Origin: Halostella litorea
GTDB lineage: Archaea; Halobacteriota; Halobacteria; Halobacteriales; Natronoarchaeaceae
NCBI RefSeq assembly: GCF_004785955.1
Contig: NZ_SJER01000006.1
Location: 1 to 64,000, forward strand
Reading direction: 5' to 3'
Length of the DNA stretch: 64,000 nucleotides
The notes under the pieces are model-generated. The model was not told where the DNA came from. It was given only the letters and a program-made list of their open reading frames with translations, and searched no databases. Below are positions 8,694 to 16,351 of this stretch, one piece after another; position 1 is the first letter of the stretch; the number at the start of each line of letters is the position of its first letter. Made by a program: the position numbers and the translations under genes.

Positions 8694-9111
8694 ATATGGG
8701 TCGTGCTGACTCAACCCGACTACGCCGGACCTGGGTAATAAACCTTCCCGTCGGTGGATCTACCACGCGCCCGATCGGTTACGGGGTCGCGAGGGATCGG
8801 TGGCCTCGGAGCAGGACCGCGGCGGCGGGGCCGCGTCGAGGCCATCGGGAACGACTGGGCCGTGCCGGTAAGCAGCGATTACTCGACGAAAGGTGTGCTT
8901 AACCGGCGACGGACGCCAGCCCGGGACGGCGATGCCCCGAACCGCCCGTCCGCCGGGAACCCGTTACAGGCATACATGTGTAAAGAGTCGGGAGCGTCGG
9001 GGGCGAACTGAGGGCCGACCCCGGACTGCCGGGCAGCCCGTCAGGTCCGCCCGGATAGGACCGAACACGTTCGGGAGCACGGCAAGGGGCCGCGCGCCCG
9101 TACGTCGCGGT
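8694..9111. promoter_or_regulatory. Intergenic region with a NarO-like site
   Basis: 418 nt. The right end carries the CGAA-N4-TTCG palindrome (9062-9073) that opens the denitrification island. The rest shows no convincing gene; open frames here are arginine-rich shadow frames. Confidence 0.5.
9062..9073 (+). promoter_or_regulatory. NarO/DmsR-like palindrome CGAACACGTTCG
   Basis: Perfect palindrome CGAACACGTTCG. It ends 38 nt before the ATG at 9112, the spacing seen at most other copies in the window. The DNA between has no strong TATA box, as expected for an activator-dependent promoter. Confidence 0.75.
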
Positions 9112-9726
9112 ATGCCCGGCATCCCCTCGCCGTTCTCGGACGACGACGGCGACGACGCGGCGGAGACGTTCGACGAGTACGACGAGTTCGTCCCCGACCA
9201 CCTCCCGGAGCCGGGAGCGTTCCTCGACGGCCACGACGTCCTCGCCGGCGACGACCACCTCGACTTCCACGACCTCACCCGGGACCTGTTCGAGGAGCGG
9301 GGCGTGTACGACATGACGTTCGGCTACAACCTCGCCAGGCTGAACCTCGACACGCGCCACCCGTCGGCCGGCTACCGGTACGCCGTCGAAACCGACGGTG
9401 GCGACGCGCCCGCGGCGGCCGACCGCGCCGTCCTCCGGGCGGAGTTCACGCCGACGACGGAGTTCTGCCCGCAGAGCGACACGCTCGTCCGCGGGTCGTT
9501 CCGGGCGTGGAACGGCCTCGCCGACCGCCACGAGTACGACCTCGTCCGCGTGCGCGTCGACGGCGTCCACCACAACAGCGAGGAGATAAACGAGGACATG
9601 CGCCAGTTGGAGGAGACGTTCCTCGAAACCGACTCGGTGACGCGCGTGTCCGACGACTCCGGCGGGCCCGGCGAGTCGACGCCGGGGCGGGAGGGGTCCG
9701 GCCGCGGCCCGACGTCGCCGTTCTGA
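9112..9726 (+). CDS. Uncharacterised haloarchaeal protein, MIP18/DUF59-reminiscent core
   Basis: 204 residues. I do not recognise it firmly. The start at 9112 is chosen because the NarO-like palindrome lies 38 nt upstream; longer frames would translate that site. Residues about 100-155 read FTPTTEFCPQSDTLVRGSFR and then YDLVRVRVDG, which resembles the T-x-x-CP-x-SD-x-L motif of MIP18/PaaD (DUF59) iron-sulfur assembly proteins. The N-terminus is very acidic (DDDGDDAAETFDEYDE). The C-terminal 25 residues are low-complexity. A role linked to metal-centre maturation of the nearby NirK/Nar enzymes is a guess from this motif and context. Confidence 0.6.
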   Translation: MPGIPSPFSDDDGDDAAETFDEYDEFVPDHLPEPGAFLDGHDVLAGDDHLDFHDLTRDLFEERGVYDMTFGYNLARLNLDTRHPSAGYRYAVETDGGDAPAAADRAVLRAEFTPTTEFCPQSDTLVRGSFRAWNGLADRHEYDLVRVRVDGVHHNSEEINEDMRQLEETFLETDSVTRVSDDSGGPGESTPGREGSGRGPTSPF

Positions 9727-9898
9727 TCGCCGCCCCGTCGTCGGGGGTCGACCGGCGGCCAGCGGACGGGCCTCACGGCGATAGTCGCGGGAGAAACGAA
9801 ACGGCGGTGGGATGACAGGGTGCGATGGAGCGGTCGCTACCGGGACTGTGCCGGCGCGCGACCGGCAGAGCGGACGGCGGCGGTCGCCGACGTCCCCG

Positions 9899-10963
9899 TT
9901 ACGGGTCCGGGTTGAACACCTCGGGGTTGTCCTCGCCCTCGGCGGTGACGATGCTCATGCAGCCACGTCGGGCGACCCGGCTGAGCGCGTGGTCGACCAG
10001 CTTGTAGTTCCCGGGGACGGGGAAGTCCATCGTGGCGACGGTGGTGCTCCCCGGGGCGACCGGCTTCGTCTGGATGTGGGTCTGCGGGTCGGTCGACAGC
10101 GACCCCTCGGGGTACAGCTTCTCCCAGACGTTGCCGATGGGGTGGTAGCTGCTGGTGAGGTTCGGCCCGCCGGTGACGAAGTACGTCCGGACGGTCTGGC
10201 CCGTCTCGACCGTCGCCGCCGCCCCGTACTTGTCGGGGGTCATCGCGTAGCTCTCCCCGTTCATCACGACGTACGTGGGGTCCTCGGCGGCCATCGACGC
10301 CATGTCGAACTTGTGGTGGCCCTCCGTCCCGGCCTCCTTGTCGGTGTATATCTCGTGCTGGCCGAGGTACACCTCCTCGTCGACTTCGGGCAAGCCGTCC
10401 TCCGGTTCGACGAGGATGATCCCGAACATGCCCGCGCTGATGTGCATGTCCATGTTCGGGACGGCGCAGTGGTAGATGTACGCGCCGGGGTACGTCGCCT
10501 TGAACTGCAGGTTCGCCGTCTCCCCGGGCGCGGTCATCGTCGCCTCCGCGCCGCCGCCGGGGCCGGCACAGGCGTGGAAGTCGACGTTGTGCGGCATCGT
10601 GTTCTCCTCGGGGTTCCGGAAGGTGACGTTGACCGTGTCGCCCCGCCGGACCCGGATGAACGGCCCGGGGACCGTCCCGTTGTACGTCATGTAGTCGAAG
10701 GTGACGCCGTCCTCGACCTCGGCGGTCACCTCGCGGGGGACGAGCTCGACGTCGACCTCGGCCGGCTCGTCGCGGTCGATCGGGTCGGGGATGTCGGTCG
10801 GGTCCGCGGCGACGCGGTCGACCTCCGGAGTCGCGGCCTGTTCCATCCGCTCGCGCTGTTCCGTGCGGTCCTGGGCGGTAGGGGCGTTCGCGCAGCCAGC
10901 CACAGCGGTCGCGCCGCCGATACCCATCGCCTGAAGCACGCGCCGTCGGGAAGATTCGAACAT
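9899..10963 (-). CDS. nirK: Copper-containing nitrite reductase (lipoprotein)
   Basis: 354-residue two-cupredoxin NirK that reduces nitrite to nitric oxide outside the membrane. The N-terminus has a Tat motif (RRRVLQ) and lipobox AVAGC, so it is probably a lipid-anchored Tat substrate. All copper ligands are visible: type 1 His in MPHNVDF, Cys in YHCAVP, His and Met in MHISAGM; type 2 His in DFHA, YHC and SYHPIGNVW; the catalytic Asp is in VDFHA. The start at 10963 has a strong Shine-Dalgarno AAGGAGGT about 8 nt upstream. A longer frame exists but would translate the promoter. Regulated by the elements at 11004-11081. Confidence 0.95.
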   Translation of the reverse strand: MFESSRRRVLQAMGIGGATAVAGCANAPTAQDRTEQRERMEQAATPEVDRVAADPTDIPDPIDRDEPAEVDVELVPREVTAEVEDGVTFDYMTYNGTVPGPFIRVRRGDTVNVTFRNPEENTMPHNVDFHACAGPGGGAEATMTAPGETANLQFKATYPGAYIYHCAVPNMDMHISAGMFGIILVEPEDGLPEVDEEVYLGQHEIYTDKEAGTEGHHKFDMASMAAEDPTYVVMNGESYAMTPDKYGAAATVETGQTVRTYFVTGGPNLTSSYHPIGNVWEKLYPEGSLSTDPQTHIQTKPVAPGSTTVATMDFPVPGNYKLVDHALSRVARRGCMSIVTAEGEDNPEVFNPDP

Positions 10964-11020
10964 TGGTGGGACCTCCTTGCAAGTAGACGTAGTGGCCTCA
11001 CCCGTATCAAACGATTCTAC

Positions 11021-11061
11021 GGTTCTCAGGCCCCGAGAACGGTTTCCAGGCCCTGAGAACC
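11021..11061. promoter_or_regulatory. Inverted repeat in the nirK promoter
   Basis: GGTTCTCAGG (11021-11030) and CCTGAGAACC (11052-11061) are perfect 10-nt inverted repeats; a third partial copy, CCCCGAGAACGG, lies between. On the minus strand it sits just upstream of a TATA-like TTTGATAC (about 11004-11011), the place expected for an operator. It could alternatively fold as a hairpin if transcription starts farther upstream. Confidence 0.55.
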
Positions 11062-11081
11062 CGGCCGAACCGGTTCGGCCG
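11062..11081. promoter_or_regulatory. 20-nt palindrome containing a NarO-like core
   Basis: CGGCCGAACCGGTTCGGCCG is a perfect 20-nt palindrome with the CGAA-N4-TTCG core at 11066-11077. It lies about 100 nt before the nirK ATG, farther than the 37-41 nt at other sites. On the plus strand it is followed by CTTTTTTAAG, so a plus-strand terminator or an outward promoter is an alternative reading. Confidence 0.6.
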
Positions 11082-11132
11082 TCTTTTTTAAGCACCCCGG
11101 CCTCGGCGGCTCCGGGCAGCCACGGCGACCCG

Positions 11133-11450
11133 TCACACCCCGTCGACCCGCGCCCGGAACGCCTGCAGGTAGCGGCGCGCCCGGGCGACGTGTCGCGCCC
11201 GTGGCTCCCGCACCTCCGCGAGCAGCAGGGTCAGCGAGTACTGGACGCGCTCGAGTCGCCCCTGGTCCGGCCGGCGGTCCTTCTCCCGGGCCAGGAACCA
11301 GAGTTCTGCGGCGAGGTCGTCGATGCGGTCCTCCCGCCCGGTGTCCGGCGGCGTCTCGATGGCGCGGAGCAGCGCCTCGTTCGCGGCGGAGAGCGCCGGG
11401 CGCGGATCGCCCGCCGCGATGTCGTCGGACCCCGTACGCCGGGAGCGCAT
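11133..11450 (-). CDS. Small helical protein of unknown function in the denitrification island
   Basis: 105 residues, predicted almost all helical, with many Arg/Leu/Glu heptad-like positions (for example AAELWFLAREKDRR and RVQYSLTLLLAEVREP). No motif that I recognise. The ATG at 11450 is 38 nt from the palindrome at 11489-11500, mirroring the divergent NnrS-like gene at 37 nt, so it is very likely a real, anaerobically induced gene. It lies upstream of nirK on the same strand, but a promoter region separates them. Confidence 0.75.
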   Translation of the reverse strand: MRSRRTGSDDIAAGDPRPALSAANEALLRAIETPPDTGREDRIDDLAAELWFLAREKDRRPDQGRLERVQYSLTLLLAEVREPRARHVARARRYLQAFRARVDGV

Positions 11451-11488
11451 GGGGCGGCGTAGTGCCGGGCGGACGAAACCACTACCCC

Positions 11489-11500
11489 CGAACCTGTTCG
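11489..11500. promoter_or_regulatory. NarO/DmsR-like site, bidirectional
   Basis: CGAACCTGTTCG. It is 38 nt from the ATG of the minus gene (11450) and 37 nt from the ATG of the plus gene (11538), so one site appears to drive both promoters. Confidence 0.8.
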
Positions 11501-11537
11501 GATCAACGACTTCCGGGGGCGTCCCCAACGGTCCCGT

Positions 11538-12743
11538 ATGGGTACGTCGGGTCACGCCGCGACCGCCTCGCGCGGGTCGCGCCGGTTCGTCGCGGTCGGG
11601 GTCGTCGCGCTGGTCGTCTGGCAGGCCGCCGTCCTGGCCGGCGTCCCGCGCCGGACGAGCGTCGCGCTCGGGGCGTTCGGCTTCGTCCTGCACGTCGTCT
11701 TCGGGAAGGCGTACGCCCTGCTGCCGTCGTACTTCGACCGCCGGCTGGCGGCGCCGCGCGCGCCCGCCGTCCACCTCCCGCTCTCGGTCGGGGGCGTTGC
11801 CGGACTCGCGCTGGCCCCGCTCGACGGCGTCCCCCGGGCCGCGGCGGCGGTCGGCGCGGGCGCGTGGGCGCTCGGCGTGGCGGTCTTCGTCGGCGTCGTC
11901 GCCGCCACCGTCCGGGACAACCCGACCGGTGGCGAGACGGGGACCGGCAAGGCGAACGCGCACCGGCGGCCGGTCGACCGCGCGGCGAACGCCGTCCTCC
12001 CGGTCGCCGTCGCCTACCTCGCCGCGGGCGCGTACGGCGTGGCGGCCGCCGCCGGGGTCGCCCCGGTTCCGGCCGCCGTCCCCGCGTTCGGCCTCGCCCC
12101 CGCGGCGTCGCACCTGCTGGTCGCTGGCGGCGCGGCGCTCGTCCTCTTCGCCGTCGGGTTCCGGCTCCTGCCGCGCCTGCTCGGCGCGTCGCCGCCACGT
12201 CCGCTGGTCGCGGTCGTGCTCCCGGCCGGGGCGCTCGGCCCGGGGCTGGTCGCCGCGGGGGTCGCCGGCGCGGGGACGCTCCACGCCGGCGCGGCGCTGC
12301 TCGCCGCCGCCGTCGTCGGGTTCGCGGCGGCCGTCGTCGTCCTCGCGGCGCGGGCCGACCGTCGCCGGGTGGGCGTCGGCGCGGTCGTCACCGGCCCGGG
12401 GTTCGGCGTCCTCGGCGTCACGCTCGGCGCGGGCTTCGCGTTCGGCTTCGCCGACGCGACCCTCGTGCCGGCCCACCTGCGGGCGAACGTGCTCGGCTTC
12501 CTCGGGCTGACGATCGTCGGCGTCACCTACCACTTCTACCCGCCGGCCGTCGGGTCGCTGCCGGGCGTCGGCGAGCGCCCGGCGCGGGCCGCCGCGGCGG
12601 CGCTCGCGGGCGGCCTGCTGGTCGAGATCGGAGGACTGTGGAGCACGTGGCCCGCCGCGGTCGCCGCGGGGCGCGCGGTCGGTCTCGCCGGCGCGCTGGC
12701 GTACGCGTGGGTGGTGCTGGGGCTGTTCTACGAGCGCGGGTAG
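11538..12743 (+). CDS. NnrS-like / heme-copper-type polytopic membrane protein
   Basis: 401 residues with about twelve hydrophobic segments. Histidines inside or next to helices (GFVLHVVFGKAYALLPSYFD, ASHLLVAGGAALVLF, VGVTYHFYPP) resemble those of NnrS and distant cytochrome-oxidase subunit I folds, which bind heme and copper. NnrS proteins protect against nitric oxide stress in denitrifiers. The start is fixed by the NarO-like site 37 nt upstream. No signal peptide. The family assignment is by pattern and context; it could instead be an uncharacterised oxidase-like protein of haloarchaea. Confidence 0.65.
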   Translation: MGTSGHAATASRGSRRFVAVGVVALVVWQAAVLAGVPRRTSVALGAFGFVLHVVFGKAYALLPSYFDRRLAAPRAPAVHLPLSVGGVAGLALAPLDGVPRAAAAVGAGAWALGVAVFVGVVAATVRDNPTGGETGTGKANAHRRPVDRAANAVLPVAVAYLAAGAYGVAAAAGVAPVPAAVPAFGLAPAASHLLVAGGAALVLFAVGFRLLPRLLGASPPRPLVAVVLPAGALGPGLVAAGVAGAGTLHAGAALLAAAVVGFAAAVVVLAARADRRRVGVGAVVTGPGFGVLGVTLGAGFAFGFADATLVPAHLRANVLGFLGLTIVGVTYHFYPPAVGSLPGVGERPARAAAAALAGGLLVEIGGLWSTWPAAVAAGRAVGLAGALAYAWVVLGLFYERG

Positions 12744-12785
12744 GAGAGATCGGAGGCCGCGGTGCCGGAGCCGACACCGGCCCCG

Positions 12786-13085
12786 TCACTCGGCCGGCGC
12801 GAACACGACCAACGCACGCGCGTCCTCGACCGCCCGCGGCGATATCTCCCGCTCGCCGCTGAACTGCACGGCGTCGCCGGGGGTGACCTCGTACGTCTCG
12901 TCGTCCAAGCGGAGTTCGATGGTGCCCTCCATCCCGTACAGCACGATGTCGTGGTCCGGGTGGTGGTGGCCCGGGACCTCGTCGCCGGCGTCGAGCGACA
13001 GCCGGACGGTCCGCGGGCGGTGCTCTGCGAACACTTCGGCGTGGGGTTGGTCCGTCAGGTCGTCGACGCTCGTCAGTTCGGCCAT
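12786..13085 (-). CDS. Small single-domain cupin
   Basis: 99 residues, one cupin barrel. Motif 1 is present as PGHHHPDHDIVLYGMEGTIE (residues about 43-62), giving the metal-binding HxHxxxxE/D-type arrangement with extra histidines; motif 2 is PGDAVQFSGERE. Small cupins of this type are common beside denitrification genes, but their substrates are unknown. A NarO-like palindrome ends 39 nt upstream of the ATG. It lies convergent with the 11538 gene and is read in the same direction as the larger membrane protein gene behind it. Confidence 0.85.
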   Translation of the reverse strand: MAELTSVDDLTDQPHAEVFAEHRPRTVRLSLDAGDEVPGHHHPDHDIVLYGMEGTIELRLDDETYEVTPGDAVQFSGEREISPRAVEDARALVVFAPAE

Positions 13086-13124
13086 CGGTCGTCGATACGC
13101 GGCCGCCGGGCGAGGCGGTTCGGC

Positions 13125-13136
13125 CGAACGTGTTCG
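13125..13136 (-). promoter_or_regulatory. NarO/DmsR-like palindrome CGAACGTGTTCG
   Basis: Perfect palindrome, 39 nt before the cupin ATG on the minus strand; it also nearly touches the stop codon of the upstream membrane-protein gene (13138). Confidence 0.75.
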
Positions 13137-13137
13137 G

Positions 13138-14520
13138 TCACCGGTCCGGGAGGTCCGCGCCGTCGCCCGGGCCGTCCCCGGGACCGTCGCCGCCCTCGCC
13201 GCCGAACCGGCCGACCAGGACCGCGGGGACCGACTGCGGCCCGTGCCGGCGGAGGACGAGCAGGAGGTTGGCGGCGAAGACGACGCTGCCGAGCAACACG
13301 AGGCCGCCGCCGGCGGCCCCGACGACCGCCGGGACCCGCAGCCCCCACGCGGGGAGCAGGTCCGCCGCGACGAGCAGCGCCGCCCCGCCGAGGAGCGCGG
13401 CGAAGTCGGCCGCGGCGAGGCGGTCGTCGTAGAGGTCGTCGATCATCGGCACCGGCTCGTAGCCGAGCAGGTCGCTGTACCGGTGGACCCAGACGATGAA
13501 GGGGACGACGTGGTACAGCGTCCCGAGCACGACGAAGCCGACGCCGCCGAGCGTGAGCAGGTGGACGGTGCCCGGCGCGCCGAAGCGCGCGTCGACCGCG
13601 AGCGGGTCGGCGACCCACGCCGGGAGGGTCAGCGCGGCCCACGCGGCCAGCGCCACGGCGGCGACGGCGTACCGCGACAGCATCGGCGTCCACTCGACGC
13701 TCGTCTCGACCAGCCGGCGCGCGAGTATCGCCGCGACGGCGAGCACGCTCGCGACCACGAGGACGCCGCCGACGCGGGCGATCAGGGGGTCGCGCAGCAG
13801 CCGCCCGCCGGCGAGCGCGACGACGCCGACCGGGTAGCTCACCTCCTCGACCCCGCGGAGGTAGCGGTCGACGCCGTGTAGTTCCGTCTGCGTGAACATC
13901 GTCGCGAGCTGGTACAGCGCGCCGAAGACGGTCGTCAGGACCGCGCCGAACGCCGCCAGCGTGGCGTGCGCCCCGACGACGTCGACCCGGGCCACCGGCA
14001 GGTCGAGAAACACCGGGTCGGTGAAGCCGAGGGCGAGCGTCACGCCGAGGGGCGTAAGGACGACGAAGTACGCGAGCGCCAGCGCGAAGTGGCGCTCGGT
14101 GACGTCGAGGGGCCGCGCCGTCGCGAGCGTCCGGGCGAGGTTGTACGCGAACGTCCAGAACCCGGCGAGTATGAGGCCGCCGGCGTAGGGGAGCAGGTCG
14201 TACCGCTCGGCCAGCAGCGACCACGCGAAGCCGACCAGCCCCGCGGTCACGAGCCACAGCTGGGCGGTCGCCAGCCGCCGGGAGTGGAGTTCCGTCCCGG
14301 ACCAGACGGGGACGAACTGGGTCATCGCGCCCATGATCGTGATACAGACCCAGCCCACGAGCAGCAGATGCAAGCGCACGAGGTCGACGAGCGGCGCGTC
14401 GAATACCGTGCCGACCGCGCCGCCCGCGACGAGAAAGCCCAGCGCGACGACGAAGTGCCGGAGCGGCACGGCCATCGGCGGCTGCGCGTCCGTCTCGACG
14501 TCGCCGGGAACCACGCTCAT
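13138..14520 (-). CDS. NnrS-like / heme-copper-oxidase-like membrane protein
   Basis: 460 residues, about twelve membrane helices. Helix-embedded histidines occur in VRLHLLLVGWVCI, DVVGAHATLAAFGAV, and HLLTLGGVGFVVLGTLYHVVP; this arrangement is like NnrS and cytochrome-oxidase subunit I relatives and suggests heme and copper binding. The start ATG at 14520 is preferred because the palindrome CGAACGTGTTCG lies 38 nt upstream; an in-frame ATG at 14574 would translate that site as PNTFG. The C-terminus has a Gly/Asp-rich tail. Probably works with the 11538 gene product in nitric oxide handling or electron transfer; not demonstrated. Confidence 0.7.
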   Translation of the reverse strand: MSVVPGDVETDAQPPMAVPLRHFVVALGFLVAGGAVGTVFDAPLVDLVRLHLLLVGWVCITIMGAMTQFVPVWSGTELHSRRLATAQLWLVTAGLVGFAWSLLAERYDLLPYAGGLILAGFWTFAYNLARTLATARPLDVTERHFALALAYFVVLTPLGVTLALGFTDPVFLDLPVARVDVVGAHATLAAFGAVLTTVFGALYQLATMFTQTELHGVDRYLRGVEEVSYPVGVVALAGGRLLRDPLIARVGGVLVVASVLAVAAILARRLVETSVEWTPMLSRYAVAAVALAAWAALTLPAWVADPLAVDARFGAPGTVHLLTLGGVGFVVLGTLYHVVPFIVWVHRYSDLLGYEPVPMIDDLYDDRLAAADFAALLGGAALLVAADLLPAWGLRVPAVVGAAGGGLVLLGSVVFAANLLLVLRRHGPQSVPAVLVGRFGGEGGDGPGDGPGDGADLPDR

Positions 14521-14558
14521 GTCCGTCGCTACGGCGGCCCGCTCCCTCGGCGTCGCCC

Positions 14559-14570
14559 CGAACGTGTTCG
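14559..14570 (-). promoter_or_regulatory. NarO/DmsR-like palindrome CGAACGTGTTCG
   Basis: Perfect palindrome, 38 nt before the ATG at 14520 (minus). Confidence 0.78.
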
Positions 14571-14629
14571 GCATCCGGGCGGCCGGCCGCTACTGCCGCC
14601 GCGGCTCCTGTGCGCCCGGCCGGGCTACC

Positions 14630-14641
14630 CGAACACGTTCG
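14630..14641 (+). promoter_or_regulatory. NarO/DmsR-like palindrome CGAACACGTTCG
   Basis: Perfect palindrome, 38 nt before the ATG at 14680 (plus). The divergent neighbour has its own copy 60 nt away, so this intergenic space carries two sites. Confidence 0.78.
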
Positions 14642-14679
14642 GGGAGATCGGTAGGGCCATGCCGGTCGAACGGTACCGT

Positions 14680-15072
14680 ATGGCAACGTCCACAGCGGAA
14701 ACCGACGCGACCCAGACGACGGTCGACGTGAAGTGCACCGGCCACGTCCGCACCGAGGTCGGCGAGCCGACGCTGTCGTACACGTTCGAGGGCGACCGGC
14801 TCCGGGACTTCCTCGACGACTTCTTCGCGGAGTACGACGTCGAGGACCTCCTGATAGCGGAGACGGAGGCCGAGGCGACCACCGACGGCTGGGCGACCGT
14901 GCCCGACGAACTGCCCGGGAAGTGGGCGAAAAACCCCGAGGGCGAGCAGACCCGCCCCTACGCCCGGGTCGTCGTCAACGGGACGTTCAACGAGCACCTC
15001 GACGGCCTCGACACCGACCTGAACGACGGCGACCGCGTCGCGCTGATGTACCCCTTCATCTACTGCTGCTGA
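14680..15072 (+). CDS. MoaD/ThiS-like beta-grasp protein ending in Cys-Cys
   Basis: 130 residues. The second half has the MoaD/ThiS/SAMP pattern: VVVNGTFNEHLDGLDTDLND followed by GDRVALMYP. In the family this is followed by a C-terminal Gly-Gly that is thiocarboxylated or conjugated, but here the chain ends FIYCC. The N-terminal half (residues 1-75) is specific to this family and rich in acidic residues. The ATG at 14680 is chosen from the 38-nt spacing to the palindrome; an ATG 7 codons upstream is less likely. The 3' end overlaps the convergent monooxygenase gene by 17 nt. Function unknown; a sulfur or metal carrier for anaerobic enzymes is a possibility. Confidence 0.7.
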   Translation: MATSTAETDATQTTVDVKCTGHVRTEVGEPTLSYTFEGDRLRDFLDDFFAEYDVEDLLIAETEAEATTDGWATVPDELPGKWAKNPEGEQTRPYARVVVNGTFNEHLDGLDTDLNDGDRVALMYPFIYCC

Positions 15073-16267
15073 CCCGCGGCGGGTCACCGCCCCCGCCCGT
15101 TCCGCCCGGTTCGTCGTCGGGGACCGACGCGTTTGCCACCCGACGGCGTCGGATACGCTCGAACAGCGTGGCGGGGAAGGCGTAGGCCGCCGCGTTGCGA
15201 AGCCGACAGGCGACCGACGACTGGAGCGTCCCGAGCCGCCCCAGCCGGCGGGACTCCGCCCGAACCCGGTTCGCGCGGTCCACCCGCTCGGACTCGTACG
15301 CGGTGAACGCGTCCCGGGGAGTCCCGTTCGCGTCGAGGGCGTGCGCCAGCGCGACCGCGTCCTCGACCGACTGCGCGGCACCCTGCCCCGCGAACGGCAA
15401 CATGCCGTGCGCGGCGTCGCCCGCGAGCACCGTCGATCCGCGGTGCCAGCGGTCCAGCGCGGGCAGGTCATTCAGCCCGGTCGCGATGACGTCCGCCGGC
15501 TCCAGCGAGTCGACGACGGTCGGGACCGGCTCCGGGTACGTCGCGAAGTACGAGCGGATATCGGCCACGGACGCGGGGGTCGGGACGTCCGCCGGTGCCG
15601 TGGCGAACCAGTAGAAGCAGTCCGGGCCGACCGGCGCGCCGCCCGTGTAGGTCCCGCGCCCCCACACTTCGACGCCGACCGACCGGCGGTCGGGCGGGAG
15701 GTCCACCGCGGTCAGCGCCCGGAGCACGGTCGTGTCGAGCGACCGGGCCGTCGCGGGCGCGACCGCCTCGCGGACGGCGGAGTCGATGCCGTCCGCGCCG
15801 ACGAGGACGTCCGGGCGCACCGCCGACCCGTCGGTGAAGCGGACGGTCGGCGAGGCCGGGTCCTCCACCGCCTCGCATCGCTTCCCCGTCCGGACCGGAG
15901 CGTCCAGCGCATCCCGGAGGATCTCCAGGAGTGCGGCCCGGCGGACCGCGACGAACCCGTAACCGAACGCCTCGCGCTCGACGTTCCCGAGGTCGAACGC
16001 CTGCAACAGTCGGCCGTCCGGGGAGCGGATCTCGGTGTCGGAGAGGGCCATTCCGGCCTCGCGGATCCGGGCGGCGACGCCGATCGATTCGAGGGCCAAC
16101 AGCGCGTTCGTCTGCAGGAGGATGCCGGCCCCGACGGGCCGGTACTCCGGCGCGGCTTCGTACACGGCGACGTCGAAGCCGCGTTGCTCCAGCGCCACCG
16201 CGGTCGTCAGCCCACAGATCCCGCCGCCGACGACGGCTATCCGGGGGCTGTCGTCGCGTCGACTCAT
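15056..16267 (-). CDS. FAD-dependent monooxygenase (UbiH/PHBH-like)
   Basis: 403 residues. The FAD dinucleotide fold IAVVGGGICGLTTAVALE is at residues 10-27, the second FAD motif LVGADGIDSAVRE near 155-167, and the GDAAHGMLPFAGQGAAQSVED motif (about 285-305) binds the ribityl chain. These define the class A flavin monooxygenases that hydroxylate aromatic compounds such as salicylate. Typical length. It is divergent from an HTH_10 regulator, a common arrangement for regulated catabolic flavoenzymes. Its 3' end overlaps the MoaD-like gene. Substrate unknown. Confidence 0.88.
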   Translation of the reverse strand: MSRRDDSPRIAVVGGGICGLTTAVALEQRGFDVAVYEAAPEYRPVGAGILLQTNALLALESIGVAARIREAGMALSDTEIRSPDGRLLQAFDLGNVEREAFGYGFVAVRRAALLEILRDALDAPVRTGKRCEAVEDPASPTVRFTDGSAVRPDVLVGADGIDSAVREAVAPATARSLDTTVLRALTAVDLPPDRRSVGVEVWGRGTYTGGAPVGPDCFYWFATAPADVPTPASVADIRSYFATYPEPVPTVVDSLEPADVIATGLNDLPALDRWHRGSTVLAGDAAHGMLPFAGQGAAQSVEDAVALAHALDANGTPRDAFTAYESERVDRANRVRAESRRLGRLGTLQSSVACRLRNAAAYAFPATLFERIRRRRVANASVPDDEPGGTGGGGDPPRVSSSR

Positions 16268-16351
16268 GCGTCACGATACGACCGGCGTCCGCTCGAACTC
16301 GCTGCAGTCCATACGCGGTTCTTTATACGTTCGGCGTCCGTCTCCCCGCCG

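Noticed and set aside
11082..11091. CTTTTTTAAG as a plus-strand promoter for an unknown gene
   Set aside because: No plus-strand gene follows for over 400 nt; terminator or nirK-side element is more likely.
14521..14574. Upstream start (ATG 14574) for the NnrS-like gene
   Set aside because: It would translate the CGAA-N4-TTCG site as PNTFG; the ATG at 14520 has the standard 38-nt spacing.
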